DNA from: Armatimonadota bacterium
GTDB taxonomy: Bacteria > Armatimonadota > HRBIN16
Direction: 5' to 3'
Assembly (NCBI GenBank): GCA_028275265.1
Contig: JAPWUZ010000084.1
Location: 1 to 9,478, forward strand
DNA length: 9,478 nucleotides
In this document: positions 1 to 7,566 of the stretch, one piece after another
Position numbering within the stretch: the first letter of the stretch is position 1
Layout of the letters: every line of letters begins with the position of its first letter
Program-made: the position numbers and the translations under genes
The notes under the pieces: model-generated
What the model was told of the DNA's origin: nothing
Seen by the model: only the letters and a program-made list of their open reading frames with translations
Databases searched by the model: none

Positions 1-1
1 G

Positions 2-1327
2 GTGTATGTGTTCACGCAGAACCAGCCGGGCGTAGAGGGTTTGCTGGTGGTTACCGGAGAGCGCGGATTCAACCTTGCCGTCAAGAGCATGGCTCCGGCA
101 ATGGGACAGGCGACAGAGAGCGTACGCCCCACATGGCTGCTGGCTGCGCTGGCACACGATGTGAAGCAAGACTACGCCGATAGCCAAACCCTGCACAGCG
201 AGGCGGAGGCCCTGGCTCAAGCGGGCAGCCGGGGCTGGTTCTTTCGGGTGACTGAGGCGTTGACAGATACCGCCCCACTGCAGTGGCTGCGCTCTTTCCA
301 ACAGACGGTGCTGGCGCGACCGGAATGGCAGTTGCCTCCCAAGGTACTCTTCTTTCCCCAGACCGCGTCCGGCATCTGCGAGGTGAAAAAGCTGCCTGGA
401 GACGTGTGGTGGCTCCCGTCGGTGCGTGAGGGAGCCATGGTGAACGTGGGGCGGAACTACCGGGCTTACCATTCCCGCACGCTCACCGGAGAGCAGTACG
501 TCATGTGGTCGGTGGACAAAGACCGCTCGGTCAATTTCCGCCTGATTGAGCCGCGTGTGTTCACGGCGCACCTGCCTGATGGAACACCGGTCAAAATCAG
601 CGGAAAGGGGCGCAATTTCTCGTTGAATCTCCCAACGGTGCCGGTGGTGTTTACCGGTAGCGGAACGCTGTTTCCTGTAGAAGCTGCCGAGGACGCCATC
701 AACGAACTGGCAAGGCTGATTAAAATCGGGGAGTCACGTCGGGTGGATGTGGGGACGGGGCGATTCCGCTGGCAGCAGGCACGCGATAACCTCCGGGCTG
801 GTCAGGTATACACCGCCTACCTGCTCGCCAGTGAGGCACTCGATGAGCTCGTTCAGCGGTTATCGCAGTACCTCTGGATGGAAGCGGAAACGGCGGACGA
901 AAGCAACTTCGATGAGATTGTCGACCTGCCATGGGCAAGTGGTGGTAAGGTGGTTCGGCTGCAAAACATTAACGACCCACCCGCGCGAGGTTATTTCCTG
1001 CGCTACCGGTTCGCCGTGAAAGAGGAAGGGAACTATGCCCTGTGGGTAGCGTGCCGCACGGAAGGCAGTTCACCACTGTTATGGAGCGTCGACGATAATG
1101 CCCCACAGCCCCCTGAAAGCAGCGTCTCCGTCGGCGGGTACGGCGAGGGCTTCGGATGGATACGCATGGGCACGGTAAGGCTGTCACCGGGGTTTCATGT
1201 TCTGGAACTGCGAGTGGTGCAGCGTGCCGGAGAGGGTATTAAACCCTATGTGCAGTGGTGCGATGTGGTGTTGCTCACCGCCGAGAATATCATCCCCCAG
1301 GGTACCGTCAAACCGTCTGTCAGGTAG
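2..1327 (+). CDS. Large carbohydrate-active/carbohydrate-binding protein, C-terminal part (5' partial)
   Basis: The frame is open to the left edge of the window, so this is probably the last 441 or so residues of a longer protein; the GTG at base 2 need not be its start. Residues 1-110 are mixed helix and strand and could be the end of a barrel domain. Residues about 112-220 look like the all-beta domain that follows glycosidase barrels (YVMWSVDKD, DGTPVKISG, PVVFTGS). Residues 225-290 are a helical linker. Residues about 292-435 resemble a carbohydrate-binding beta-sandwich of the CBM6/CBM35 type: an opening MEAE, SGGKVVRL, NYALWVACR, GFHVLELRV, then QWCDVVLLT. An extracellular role in polysaccharide binding or cleavage is inferred. 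No catalytic residues can be assigned from this part. A YesL-like membrane protein gene follows after 6 nt, suggesting one transcript. Confidence 0.7.
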   Translation: MYVFTQNQPGVEGLLVVTGERGFNLAVKSMAPAMGQATESVRPTWLLAALAHDVKQDYADSQTLHSEAEALAQAGSRGWFFRVTEALTDTAPLQWLRSFQQTVLARPEWQLPPKVLFFPQTASGICEVKKLPGDVWWLPSVREGAMVNVGRNYRAYHSRTLTGEQYVMWSVDKDRSVNFRLIEPRVFTAHLPDGTPVKISGKGRNFSLNLPTVPVVFTGSGTLFPVEAAEDAINELARLIKIGESRRVDVGTGRFRWQQARDNLRAGQVYTAYLLASEALDELVQRLSQYLWMEAETADESNFDEIVDLPWASGGKVVRLQNINDPPARGYFLRYRFAVKEEGNYALWVACRTEGSSPLLWSVDDNAPQPPESSVSVGGYGEGFGWIRMGTVRLSPGFHVLELRVVQRAGEGIKPYVQWCDVVLLTAENIIPQGTVKPSVR

Positions 1328-1333
1328 AAGCCC

Positions 1334-2122
1334 ATGCAAAAGCCGTCTTCGCCTACCATCAGCTTTTTCAAGGCACTGCGCCAGGCAACAAGCGACGCCT
1401 ACGACCGGCTGGGTTTGACTCTGGCAAGTAGCCTGCTATGGCTGGTCGCACTGTTGGTCGCGTCGGTCGCCATTAGCTTTGCAGCTGTTACAAAACAGGT
1501 GATAGTGGTTCTGGCGGTGTTTTTCGCAGGCTCAGTGCTGCTGGGCGAGGCGTGGATGGCCTGTGTGTATTTAGCATATCGCGTGGCGACGCGCGATGAC
1601 CCGTCTTTGCTGTGTTTTGTCGAAGCATGGCGTGGATTGGGATGGAAAACGCTGTGGATGTCGGTCATCCAGACCTTTGTCACGCTGGTCATCACGTTAA
1701 ACATCGGGCTTTATCTGCAGAGCAACTTGCTCCTCATGCGCGTGTTCGGGGTGGTTGTCCTGTACATTTTGCTCCTGTGGATAACTGCCATGCTGTATCA
1801 GTATCCGTTGCTGGTGGAGCACGTCTTCGGGGCGTATGCCGCAGAGCAGACCAAAACGAGCTGGATAAGAAGGGTGCTTCGACGCTCCCTGCTGCTAACC
1901 ATCGGCAACCTGCCATTCAGCGCGGGGATGTTCGCGATGATAGCTGCATGGGTCATCTTCTGCGTGCTCAGCGTCATCGGGCTGGCGCTGATGTTCGCCG
2001 GCTTTGCAGCACTGGCTACGGTGCACTGGACCCGTGCGCTGCTCATTAATTACGGTGTCATTGTACTGCCGCCAGAGCCGGAGGTTATTCCCGATGAACA
2101 GTTTCGCCTGCCGGGTGAGTAA
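1334..2122 (+). CDS. YesL/DUF624-like integral membrane protein
   Basis: This 262-residue protein is dominated by hydrophobic segments, at about residues 28-52, 56-81, 108-130, 134-156, 185-208 and 208-232, so about six membrane helices are expected. The N-terminal pattern (FFKALRQATSDAYDRLGLTL then LLWLVALLVAS) and the overall helix layout resemble the YesL/DUF624 family. Those proteins have no proven biochemical activity but often sit beside sugar-transport and glycosidase genes. The C-terminal tail (PPEPEVIPDEQFRLPGE) is polar. The ATG lies 6 nt after the stop of the upstream carbohydrate-binding protein, with a weak AGGTAG as possible ribosome binding site inside that gene's end, so the two are probably co-transcribed. 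The family call rests on pattern resemblance only; an unrelated multi-helix membrane protein is the alternative. Confidence 0.6.
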   Translation: MQKPSSPTISFFKALRQATSDAYDRLGLTLASSLLWLVALLVASVAISFAAVTKQVIVVLAVFFAGSVLLGEAWMACVYLAYRVATRDDPSLLCFVEAWRGLGWKTLWMSVIQTFVTLVITLNIGLYLQSNLLLMRVFGVVVLYILLLWITAMLYQYPLLVEHVFGAYAAEQTKTSWIRRVLRRSLLLTIGNLPFSAGMFAMIAAWVIFCVLSVIGLALMFAGFAALATVHWTRALLINYGVIVLPPEPEVIPDEQFRLPGE

Positions 2123-2181
2123 ACGAGGCTTGCGCTTATATGCTTAGGGATAACAAAGACACATTGCCATATCAAACCGTA

Positions 2182-2189
2182 AAAGGAGG
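2182..2189 (+). promoter_or_regulatory. Strong ribosome binding site of the PfkB kinase gene
   Basis: AAAGGAGG lies 7 nt before the ATG at 2197 and matches the anti-Shine-Dalgarno sequence very well. It fixes the kinase start and suggests efficient translation. The 74-bp gap holding it (2123-2196) is the only place on the left side where a separate promoter would fit, but no convincing -35/-10 pair is visible there. Confidence 0.8.
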
Positions 2190-2196
2190 GTGAGTC

Positions 2197-3141
2197 ATGT
2201 TCGAAGTAACCTGTTTGGGCATTCTGGTGGCCGATGTGGTCGGCAAACCGATAGACACCTATCCCGAACGCGGTCGGCTCCAGCTGGTAGAACGCATGGA
2301 GCTGCACAGCGGTGGCTGCGCCGCGAACACCGGTGTCTCGCTGGCAAAGATTGGTGTCCGCACCGCCGTCATCGGCAAGGTGGGCAACGACGGCTTTGGC
2401 GACTTTCTGGTGCAGGTGCTGCAGAAGCACGGCATCGACACGCGCGGCGTCAAGCGTGACGAAAAGGAAGCTACCAGCGCGACGATGGTGATGGTGCACA
2501 GCGACGGCGAACGCTCGTTCCTGCACTATATCGGCGCAAACGCCGCGTTGCAATTGGAAGACGTGGACATGGACATCGTGCGCCAAAGCAAAGTATTGCA
2601 CGTGGCTGGCGCACTGGTCATGCCCGGCATTGACGGCGAGCCTACAGCGGAACTGCTGCGTCGCGCGAAAGAGATGGGCATCATCACCAGCTTCGACACG
2701 GTGTGGAACACCAGCAGCGGCTGGATGAACACCGTCAAGCCCTGCCTGCCTTATGTGGATTACATGATACCCAGCATCGAAGAGGCGAAGATGCTCACCG
2801 GCAAAGAAGACCCCGAAGACATCGCGCAGGTGTTTCTGGAACACGGTGTGAAGGTGGTCGGGTTGAAGATGGGTGAGCGCGGATGTTACATCCGCACCGC
2901 GGACATTAGACTATCTATCCCGCGCTATCAGGTGCACGCGGTGGATGCGCTGGGAGCAGGTGATGCCTTTGCCGCTGGCTTTTTGACCGGCGTAGTGAAG
3001 GGCTGGGATTTGGAGCAGACCGGCCGCTTTGCGAACGCGGTAGGCGCGCTGTGCGTGACCGCGCTGGGTGCCACCACAGGCGTGCGCTCCTTGCAGGAGA
3101 CGCTCGAGTTCATGCAAAAAACGCCGATGGCGTCGGGATGA
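2197..3141 (+). CDS. PfkB-family carbohydrate (or nucleoside) kinase
   Basis: This 314-residue protein has the usual length and both signatures of the ribokinase/PfkB family, cytoplasmic enzymes that move the ATP gamma-phosphate to a sugar or nucleoside hydroxyl. The N-terminal signature is at residues 39-65 (GGCAANTGVSLAKIG, then GKVGND). The C-terminal signature is at 249-263 (VDALGAGDAFAAGFL): GAGD forms the anion hole and Asp256 is the expected catalytic base. The NxxE motif that helps bind magnesium reads SIEE at 193-196, so Asn is replaced by Ser while Glu196 is kept. The substrate cannot be read from sequence; ribose, fructose, 2-keto-3-deoxygluconate or a nucleoside are all possible. 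Neighbouring carbohydrate-type genes favour a sugar. The start is supported by a strong Shine-Dalgarno, and the protease gene begins 4 nt after the stop. Confidence 0.88.
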   Translation: MFEVTCLGILVADVVGKPIDTYPERGRLQLVERMELHSGGCAANTGVSLAKIGVRTAVIGKVGNDGFGDFLVQVLQKHGIDTRGVKRDEKEATSATMVMVHSDGERSFLHYIGANAALQLEDVDMDIVRQSKVLHVAGALVMPGIDGEPTAELLRRAKEMGIITSFDTVWNTSSGWMNTVKPCLPYVDYMIPSIEEAKMLTGKEDPEDIAQVFLEHGVKVVGLKMGERGCYIRTADIRLSIPRYQVHAVDALGAGDAFAAGFLTGVVKGWDLEQTGRFANAVGALCVTALGATTGVRSLQETLEFMQKTPMASG

Positions 3142-3145
3142 AACG

Positions 3146-3994
3146 GTGGAAACCAGCCCTTTTTTAGAGGTAGCGCGTCAGGGCAGGAACGAGTGGTGGC
3201 GGTATGTGGTGGGCATTGGGTTTATTTTTGTCTGCTGGATAGGCGGGCAGGTGATAATCGCCGCACCGCTGATATTGCGAGAACCTGACCCCACCCGTGC
3301 TGACCTGCTGTTGCTCGCGTTGTTGCTGCTCAGCTTTGCGCCGGGGATGGTGGCGGTCGCGGCGGTGAACCGGTTTCTGCATGGCAGGCCGTTTTGCACG
3401 CTGATTACGCCTCACGATCGGGTGGAATGGAAACGGATAGCCGCGGGTTTCGCCGGGTGGTTCGTTATTGCGGCGGCGACGGGGTTGATAGAAGCCTTCC
3501 TGCATCCGGGCAGGTATCAGTCAAACCCCGAACCGCTAACGGTTTTGCCGTTTTTCGTGGTCGCAGCGCTGTTGATACCGATTCAGGCGGGCACGGAGGA
3601 GCTTATCTATCGCGGCTACCTGTTGCAGGGGATGGGTTTGCTCTTGCGGCATCCCGTTGTGCTATCTATTTTGAACGGGTTGCTCTTCGCGCTGCCCCAT
3701 GCGACAAATCCTGAGACCACCGCAGGCTTCGTCAAGGTGATGCTTCTGTATTTCTTGGCAGGGTTCTTCTGGGCAATCATCACACTGCACTCTGGCACGC
3801 TGGAGCTGGCGCTGGGGGCGCACACGGCGAACAACTTCTTTACTGCAGTGGTGGCAAACTTTCAGGAAACCGCCATCCCCAGCCGCTCTTTTTTCACAAT
3901 CACCGAGATGGACGCGAACTATCAGCTGGTGAGCCTGATTGTAGGCACGGTGGTTTTTTATCTGGTTTTGGTGCGCCGGGCAGGTGACCACTGA
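3146..3994 (+). CDS. CPBP-family (CAAX/Abi) intramembrane metalloprotease
   Basis: With the GTG start at 3146 the protein has 282 residues and seven or eight hydrophobic segments. It carries the three membrane motifs of the CPBP (CAAX protease and bacteriocin-processing, Abi) family. These are EELIYRG at 151-157 (the EExxxR motif: Glu151, Glu152, Arg156), FALPH at 181-185 (FxxxH) and HTANN at 226-230 (His plus Asn). Family members are thought to be glutamate-dependent metal proteases cutting within or near the membrane; substrates in most bacteria are unknown. An upstream reading to 3068 stays open but lies inside the kinase gene and gives an arginine/cysteine-rich non-membrane stretch, so I reject it. 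The GTG is 4 nt after the kinase stop, with a weak GGGATG before it, which fits translational coupling. The 3' end overlaps the convergent glycosidase-like gene by 37 bp. Confidence 0.85.
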   Translation: METSPFLEVARQGRNEWWRYVVGIGFIFVCWIGGQVIIAAPLILREPDPTRADLLLLALLLLSFAPGMVAVAAVNRFLHGRPFCTLITPHDRVEWKRIAAGFAGWFVIAAATGLIEAFLHPGRYQSNPEPLTVLPFFVVAALLIPIQAGTEELIYRGYLLQGMGLLLRHPVVLSILNGLLFALPHATNPETTAGFVKVMLLYFLAGFFWAIITLHSGTLELALGAHTANNFFTAVVANFQETAIPSRSFFTITEMDANYQLVSLIVGTVVFYLVLVRRAGDH

Positions 3995-6900
3995 ATCTGG
4001 CTTACTACGCGCATCTCTTCGATCCACACCCACCATGCGGGCTTGCCGTTCACGTGCCCGGAGGTTTGCAGCCGGGTTTTTGCTCCGGCGGGTGGAGTGA
4101 TCGTCTGCAACCATTGTCTGGCTTCCTTCTCGCTGGCGAAGGGACCCAACCGCACCGACAGAAGGGGTATCGGTCTGTCGCACGACAGAGTAAATGTTCC
4201 TCCTTTTCGCCATGAGTAGCGCAGGCGAGCGACCTTTAACCCCTTCTCCGCGGGAATCAGCACCGGGAAGTTGTCGACCTCGATTCCCGCCAACGGCGAT
4301 GGGGCACGGGGCAGGATGCGCACATGCTGTGGGTTGGTATCGTCCACACCAGCGCAGGCTTCCAGAGCGTGCATGGCGGGTCCCTGATTTGCGCCGTTAC
4401 TCAGGTCGCCGATTCGGTACCACACGCCGTTCGGCAGGATACACGTACCTTCGGGGATAATCCACAGCCATCTGCGCCAGTCAATACCTCGCTGAGGGTC
4501 GGCGTAATCCATGTTTTTGTCATAGGTGTATTTGGCGAGGTTCCAGAGCAGTTTGCCCGCATCGTCCATCTCGTCCAGCATGAGGGCGGCATGGGTGAGC
4601 CAGCCCTGCCCGTAGCCCATTGCCAGCACGGGCGCGTGCCCATACCGCTGACCTAACTGCCGGCGCAGCGTGTTGTGGGTGATGGATGTCATCATGCTGT
4701 CCCAGCGTGAGGGGTCGTAGCCGTCCAGATAGATGGAGAACCAAGCCTGCACCAGAGAATCCTGCAGGCTGGGCAACACCGAGTAGGGGCTGACTCGCCA
4801 GCAAAAGTTGTTATGGTCACCCACTTTCAACAGGCGCACCATTCCAGCCTGCAGGCGGTCGGCGTAGGCGCGCCACCGGGATGCCAGTTCCGTTTCGCCC
4901 AGTGCGTCGGCGATTTGTGCGGAGCAACGCAGTGCCACCATGCAGGTGTAGGAGGCGTAGGGTTCGTACATGTCGGCGTTGGCGTAATTGCGCCGGATCT
5001 TCTCGGGGTCGGTTTCACGGCTCATGCCCGGCGGACATAACGGCAGGTGGGGTCCCCCACCCCATCCCGTGACTTCTCCTTCACTGAATATCACGTCGCG
5101 TCCCGTGTAGTCCATGAACCAACACACAAACTCGGCGGCGTCGCGCGTGGAATCCCAGCGGCTTTTGCCGTAAACGTGCGGGCGTGGAGCGGTTAACCAC
5201 TCGTTCGTGGGTGCGCCCAGCATCCGCCATACCACCCACCTGCCCACCATCGTCGCAGCATGTCCCTCCATTTCCTCGTTGCCGTCTATCTCGTTGATTG
5301 CCCACGGCAGGGAATAGGGACCGTTCACGACGAACGCCCAGTGCGGAGGGGCGTCTTTCGGATAGCGCGTGATGTCCAGGGGTTCATTAGGGGGACCCTG
5401 CGCAGGGTCGCGGTTGGCGCGATAGAAGTAGAGCCACCGGTCGCAGAAGTCCACATAGTTGGTGCGACGGGTATCGTCGTAGGCGCATCGCAGCACAAGA
5501 GTCGCGTAGTGGTCCGAACTGCGTCCGTAGGCACCCTCCGCGTATACCCCGATGGGCGCCCAGGTGCCGATACCGCTGTAGCCGCCGTACCAGGGGCAAT
5601 CTCTGCCCGTCTCGCGGAAGAAGCCCGTGTTGCTCTCGAACTTTTCCATCATCTGCAGGATGTTGGCTGTCCAGATGTTGGTGAGCATATCCGCTTCGCG
5701 CCCGCCCAGAAAGCGGATACGGGCTACATCCGTGTCTTTGGGAAAAGGCAATAGCGGTACTCGACGCGGAAGGTCTTCTGCTGAAGTATACAGTGCATGC
5801 GCCAGCGCATTCAGGTCGGCAATCCAATTCGGCACGCGGTAAGAGGCGAAAGCGGGTTTGAGGTCATCGGCATCCGCGCGCCACCGACCGAAGGGCTTCA
5901 GGCTTGCCTCCGGCTGGGCAGATGCCAGTGTGATAGCGGAAATGAGAGGGCGTCCACGCACATCGGGATTGTCCATCACCGTGATGCTCTCTATCCGTTT
6001 GGGGCGGGGGCGAATCGCCAGATAGTAGTGAGCGTGCCGGGTGTCGTTGCTGGCGGCTTCCCCGTTTTCGCGCAGGCGCAAGGCGCGCCGCAGGATGCGC
6101 ATATATTCCGGGCGCGAGGCGAAAGGTTCACGAATAGGCACGCCTACCGAGTGGGTAGGTCCGTGTGCCCACTGCGCCACGAACCACGCGGTCGCTCCGA
6201 TGACCAGCGGCACCCGGTCGCTCGTGCCGTCTTCGTAACGGATGAGCAGTTCGCCAATAGACGTGCCCACATACACCAGGTCGTCGCGTTTATCGCGCAG
6301 CTCCGGATGCTCTCCCCAGTGCGCTACGCCGTAATCCCAGCCTTCATTCATCATACCCAGCAGATACAGCGTTTCGGCTTGAGCCTGTACCGGGATGGTC
6401 TCTCGTGTACCTTCCACCTGCCGACGGGATGTTCCGCGCCGTTCGGGAGCCGCCGCCAGAAACGGTATAGACCTGCACAGCACCACCTCTGCCCCCTCGT
6501 CGATGGGCACGGCGTAAAGGTCGTTCCGTTCCACTGGTTTGGCGACGGGAACGTCTTCCTGTCGGTAAGCGGCAAAGGCAATCCACGCGAAGCCGCCGGG
6601 GCGAATGACGGGGTTACCGTCGATGACCTCCAGATACACCTGCCTTCCGATAAGGTCTGCCGTGACCCATTTCACGGGCGTCAGAGTGTTTCTGCCGGGT
6701 GTATGCGCTCGGCGCAGGATGACGCCATCAGGGTACGAGCGCAAAAGCACCCAGTTGCGGTCACCATCGTTCTGGGCGTTCAGGGTGCCGTCCCATCCTG
6801 CGATGAGGAAACGCTGCATGGGCTTGCGGATGGTAAACACGGGGGAGCGCAACGCGCCAGTGTTGCTTTCCCCTGCTTCCAGCGAGTTTACCACGTAACC

Positions 6901-7098
6901 GGGTTGTACACCTTGCGGGGAGAAAAAGGGCGGGTTCAAGCTGATTCGCCACGTCTGTTCGTTCTCGACCGTCCAGCCCTGCAGCGTGCCGGAGGCAAAG
7001 GCCAATATCGCAGCGGTATCCGATGGCACAGGGACAAACGCGCAGACGCTACCACTCGTGATAAGCGCAATCAGCAACACCACCAGTCTAACCCACAT
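3958..7098 (-). CDS. Secreted multidomain protein with glycoside-hydrolase-like (alpha/alpha)-barrel region
   Basis: I read this as a 1046-residue exported protein. Residues 1-20 form a classic signal peptide (MWVRLVVLLIALITSGSVCA) with likely signal peptidase I cleavage after Ala20; the Cys is not in a lipobox. Residues about 30-180 are beta-rich and look like a lectin/LamG-like sandwich (GTLQGWTVENEQTWRISL, FLIAGWDGTL, VYLEVIDGNP). Residues about 195-395 form a second beta-rich module (LYLLGMMNEGWDYG, GELLIRYEDGTSDRVPLVIG). Residues about 470-920 are helical and rich in Trp, Tyr and Gly, as in six-hairpin glycosidases. Acidic clusters there that could be catalytic are FRETGRD (494-500), DGNEEMEGH (605-613) and PEGT (882-885). 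Residues 925-1030 are a beta-rich cap containing ILPRAPSPLAGIEVDNFPV. I cannot name a GH family. The open frame extends upstream to 7311, but that part is arginine/glycine-rich and runs through the neighbouring gene. Confidence 0.8.
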   Translation of the reverse strand: MWVRLVVLLIALITSGSVCAFVPVPSDTAAILAFASGTLQGWTVENEQTWRISLNPPFFSPQGVQPGYVVNSLEAGESNTGALRSPVFTIRKPMQRFLIAGWDGTLNAQNDGDRNWVLLRSYPDGVILRRAHTPGRNTLTPVKWVTADLIGRQVYLEVIDGNPVIRPGGFAWIAFAAYRQEDVPVAKPVERNDLYAVPIDEGAEVVLCRSIPFLAAAPERRGTSRRQVEGTRETIPVQAQAETLYLLGMMNEGWDYGVAHWGEHPELRDKRDDLVYVGTSIGELLIRYEDGTSDRVPLVIGATAWFVAQWAHGPTHSVGVPIREPFASRPEYMRILRRALRLRENGEAASNDTRHAHYYLAIRPRPKRIESITVMDNPDVRGRPLISAITLASAQPEASLKPFGRWRADADDLKPAFASYRVPNWIADLNALAHALYTSAEDLPRRVPLLPFPKDTDVARIRFLGGREADMLTNIWTANILQMMEKFESNTGFFRETGRDCPWYGGYSGIGTWAPIGVYAEGAYGRSSDHYATLVLRCAYDDTRRTNYVDFCDRWLYFYRANRDPAQGPPNEPLDITRYPKDAPPHWAFVVNGPYSLPWAINEIDGNEEMEGHAATMVGRWVVWRMLGAPTNEWLTAPRPHVYGKSRWDSTRDAAEFVCWFMDYTGRDVIFSEGEVTGWGGGPHLPLCPPGMSRETDPEKIRRNYANADMYEPYASYTCMVALRCSAQIADALGETELASRWRAYADRLQAGMVRLLKVGDHNNFCWRVSPYSVLPSLQDSLVQAWFSIYLDGYDPSRWDSMMTSITHNTLRRQLGQRYGHAPVLAMGYGQGWLTHAALMLDEMDDAGKLLWNLAKYTYDKNMDYADPQRGIDWRRWLWIIPEGTCILPNGVWYRIGDLSNGANQGPAMHALEACAGVDDTNPQHVRILPRAPSPLAGIEVDNFPVLIPAEKGLKVARLRYSWRKGGTFTLSCDRPIPLLSVRLGPFASEKEARQWLQTITPPAGAKTRLQTSGHVNGKPAWWVWIEEMRVVSQIQWSPARRTKTR

Positions 7099-7104
7099 GT
7101 CTTC

Positions 7105-7109
7105 CCTCC
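7105..7109 (-). promoter_or_regulatory. Ribosome binding site that fixes the start of the secreted protein at 7098
   Basis: On the minus strand GGAGG (CCTCC on the plus strand) lies 6 nt before the ATG at 7098-7096, and the signal peptide begins immediately at that ATG. Together they select this start over the longer open frame to 7311. Confidence 0.75.
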
Positions 7110-7178
7110 ACCCTCTATCACGCCATCGGGGAGATACCAACGGTAGAGTTGCCGCCGGGAATGGCTCACAGGATGTCT

Positions 7179-7439
7179 TTAGCGGATTAGCCCGGACCCA
7201 TCCTGCGGCACACCATCCAGTACCACCAGCACCCCGCGCTGTTGCGCCAGCTCGTGTGCGCTGCCGGTAATGCCTTTGCCCGCCACCACCGCTACAGTGC
7301 GGATGTCCCACTGGCGCAGTCTTTCGGCGCGCGCCAGCGCACGCTGCACGTCGTTGTCATCGACTGTCCACGAGATTTCCCACACCATCAGGTAATCTTC
7401 GCCCGTTTCCCGATGCCTCCCGGTGGACAGCATGTCCAC
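7179..7439 (-). CDS. Uncharacterised PD-(D/E)XK-like protein, copy 1, probably N-terminally truncated
   Basis: From the GTG at 7439 the product is 86 residues: a short acidic/Gly start, VWEISW (19-24), DNDVQRALARAE, then VVAGKGITGSAHELAQ and GVLVVLD. The order of strand-Glu, helix, strand-Gly-helix and strand resembles the core of restriction-endonuclease-like folds, but the usual ExK lysine is Ser here. Over 69 aligned residues 43 are identical to the minus-strand gene at 9116-9478, so the two are paralogues. The frame stays open upstream to 7526 (TAA at 7527-7529), and residues there (REDWDELRL) align without gaps to the other copy (SSEWKQLIS). No ATG, GTG or TTG exists upstream of 7439 in that frame. 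This looks like a decayed or truncated copy, or a gene with an unusual start. It ends 80 bp upstream of the secreted-protein gene on the same strand. Confidence 0.6.
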   Translation of the reverse strand: MDMLSTGRHRETGEDYLMVWEISWTVDDNDVQRALARAERLRQWDIRTVAVVAGKGITGSAHELAQQRGVLVVLDGVPQDGSGLIR

Positions 7440-7529
7440 GAGACGCAGTTCGTCCCAGTCCTCTCTTGGGCATATTATACCGTAGGATGCACGCAGCAGG
7501 TGAGGACGGTTCCCGCCAACGCTGGCTTA

Positions 7530-7538
7530 TGGTATCAT
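7530..7538 (+). promoter_or_regulatory. Possible extended -10 promoter element of purE-selD
   Basis: TGGTATCAT matches the extended -10 pattern TGnTATAAT at seven of the eight fixed positions. It would start RNA near 7545, leaving a leader of about 22 nt that includes the purE Shine-Dalgarno. The -35 region 17 nt upstream (TTCCCG at 7510-7515) is poor, as is common with extended -10 promoters. It sits in the only gap upstream of purE. Confidence 0.4.
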
Positions 7539-7566
7539 AAAAAGCAAGAATAAGGGGAGGGCTGAA

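Noticed and set aside
2123..2196. Promoter for the kinase gene (TTGCGC at 2130-2135)
   Set aside because: No acceptable -10 lies 16-18 nt downstream. The gap may hold a promoter, but I cannot support a site.
2050..2844. Minus-strand 264-codon open frame over the kinase gene
   Set aside because: It is His/Ala/Val-rich mirror sequence of a clear PfkB kinase, with no ribosome binding site.
3068..3145. Longer N-terminus for the CPBP protease
   Set aside because: This stretch is the kinase gene's C-terminal coding sequence read in another frame and gives an Arg/Cys-rich peptide atypical for the family.
5797..7146. Plus-strand open frame of 449 codons antisense to the secreted protein
   Set aside because: Its translation has no domain, membrane or repeat logic, while the opposite strand has a signal peptide, ribosome binding site and coherent protein. 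It is a GC-driven shadow frame.
7099..7311. 71-residue upstream extension of the secreted protein
   Set aside because: It is low-complexity Gly/Arg sequence overlapping copy 1, and it would bury the signal peptide inside the protein.
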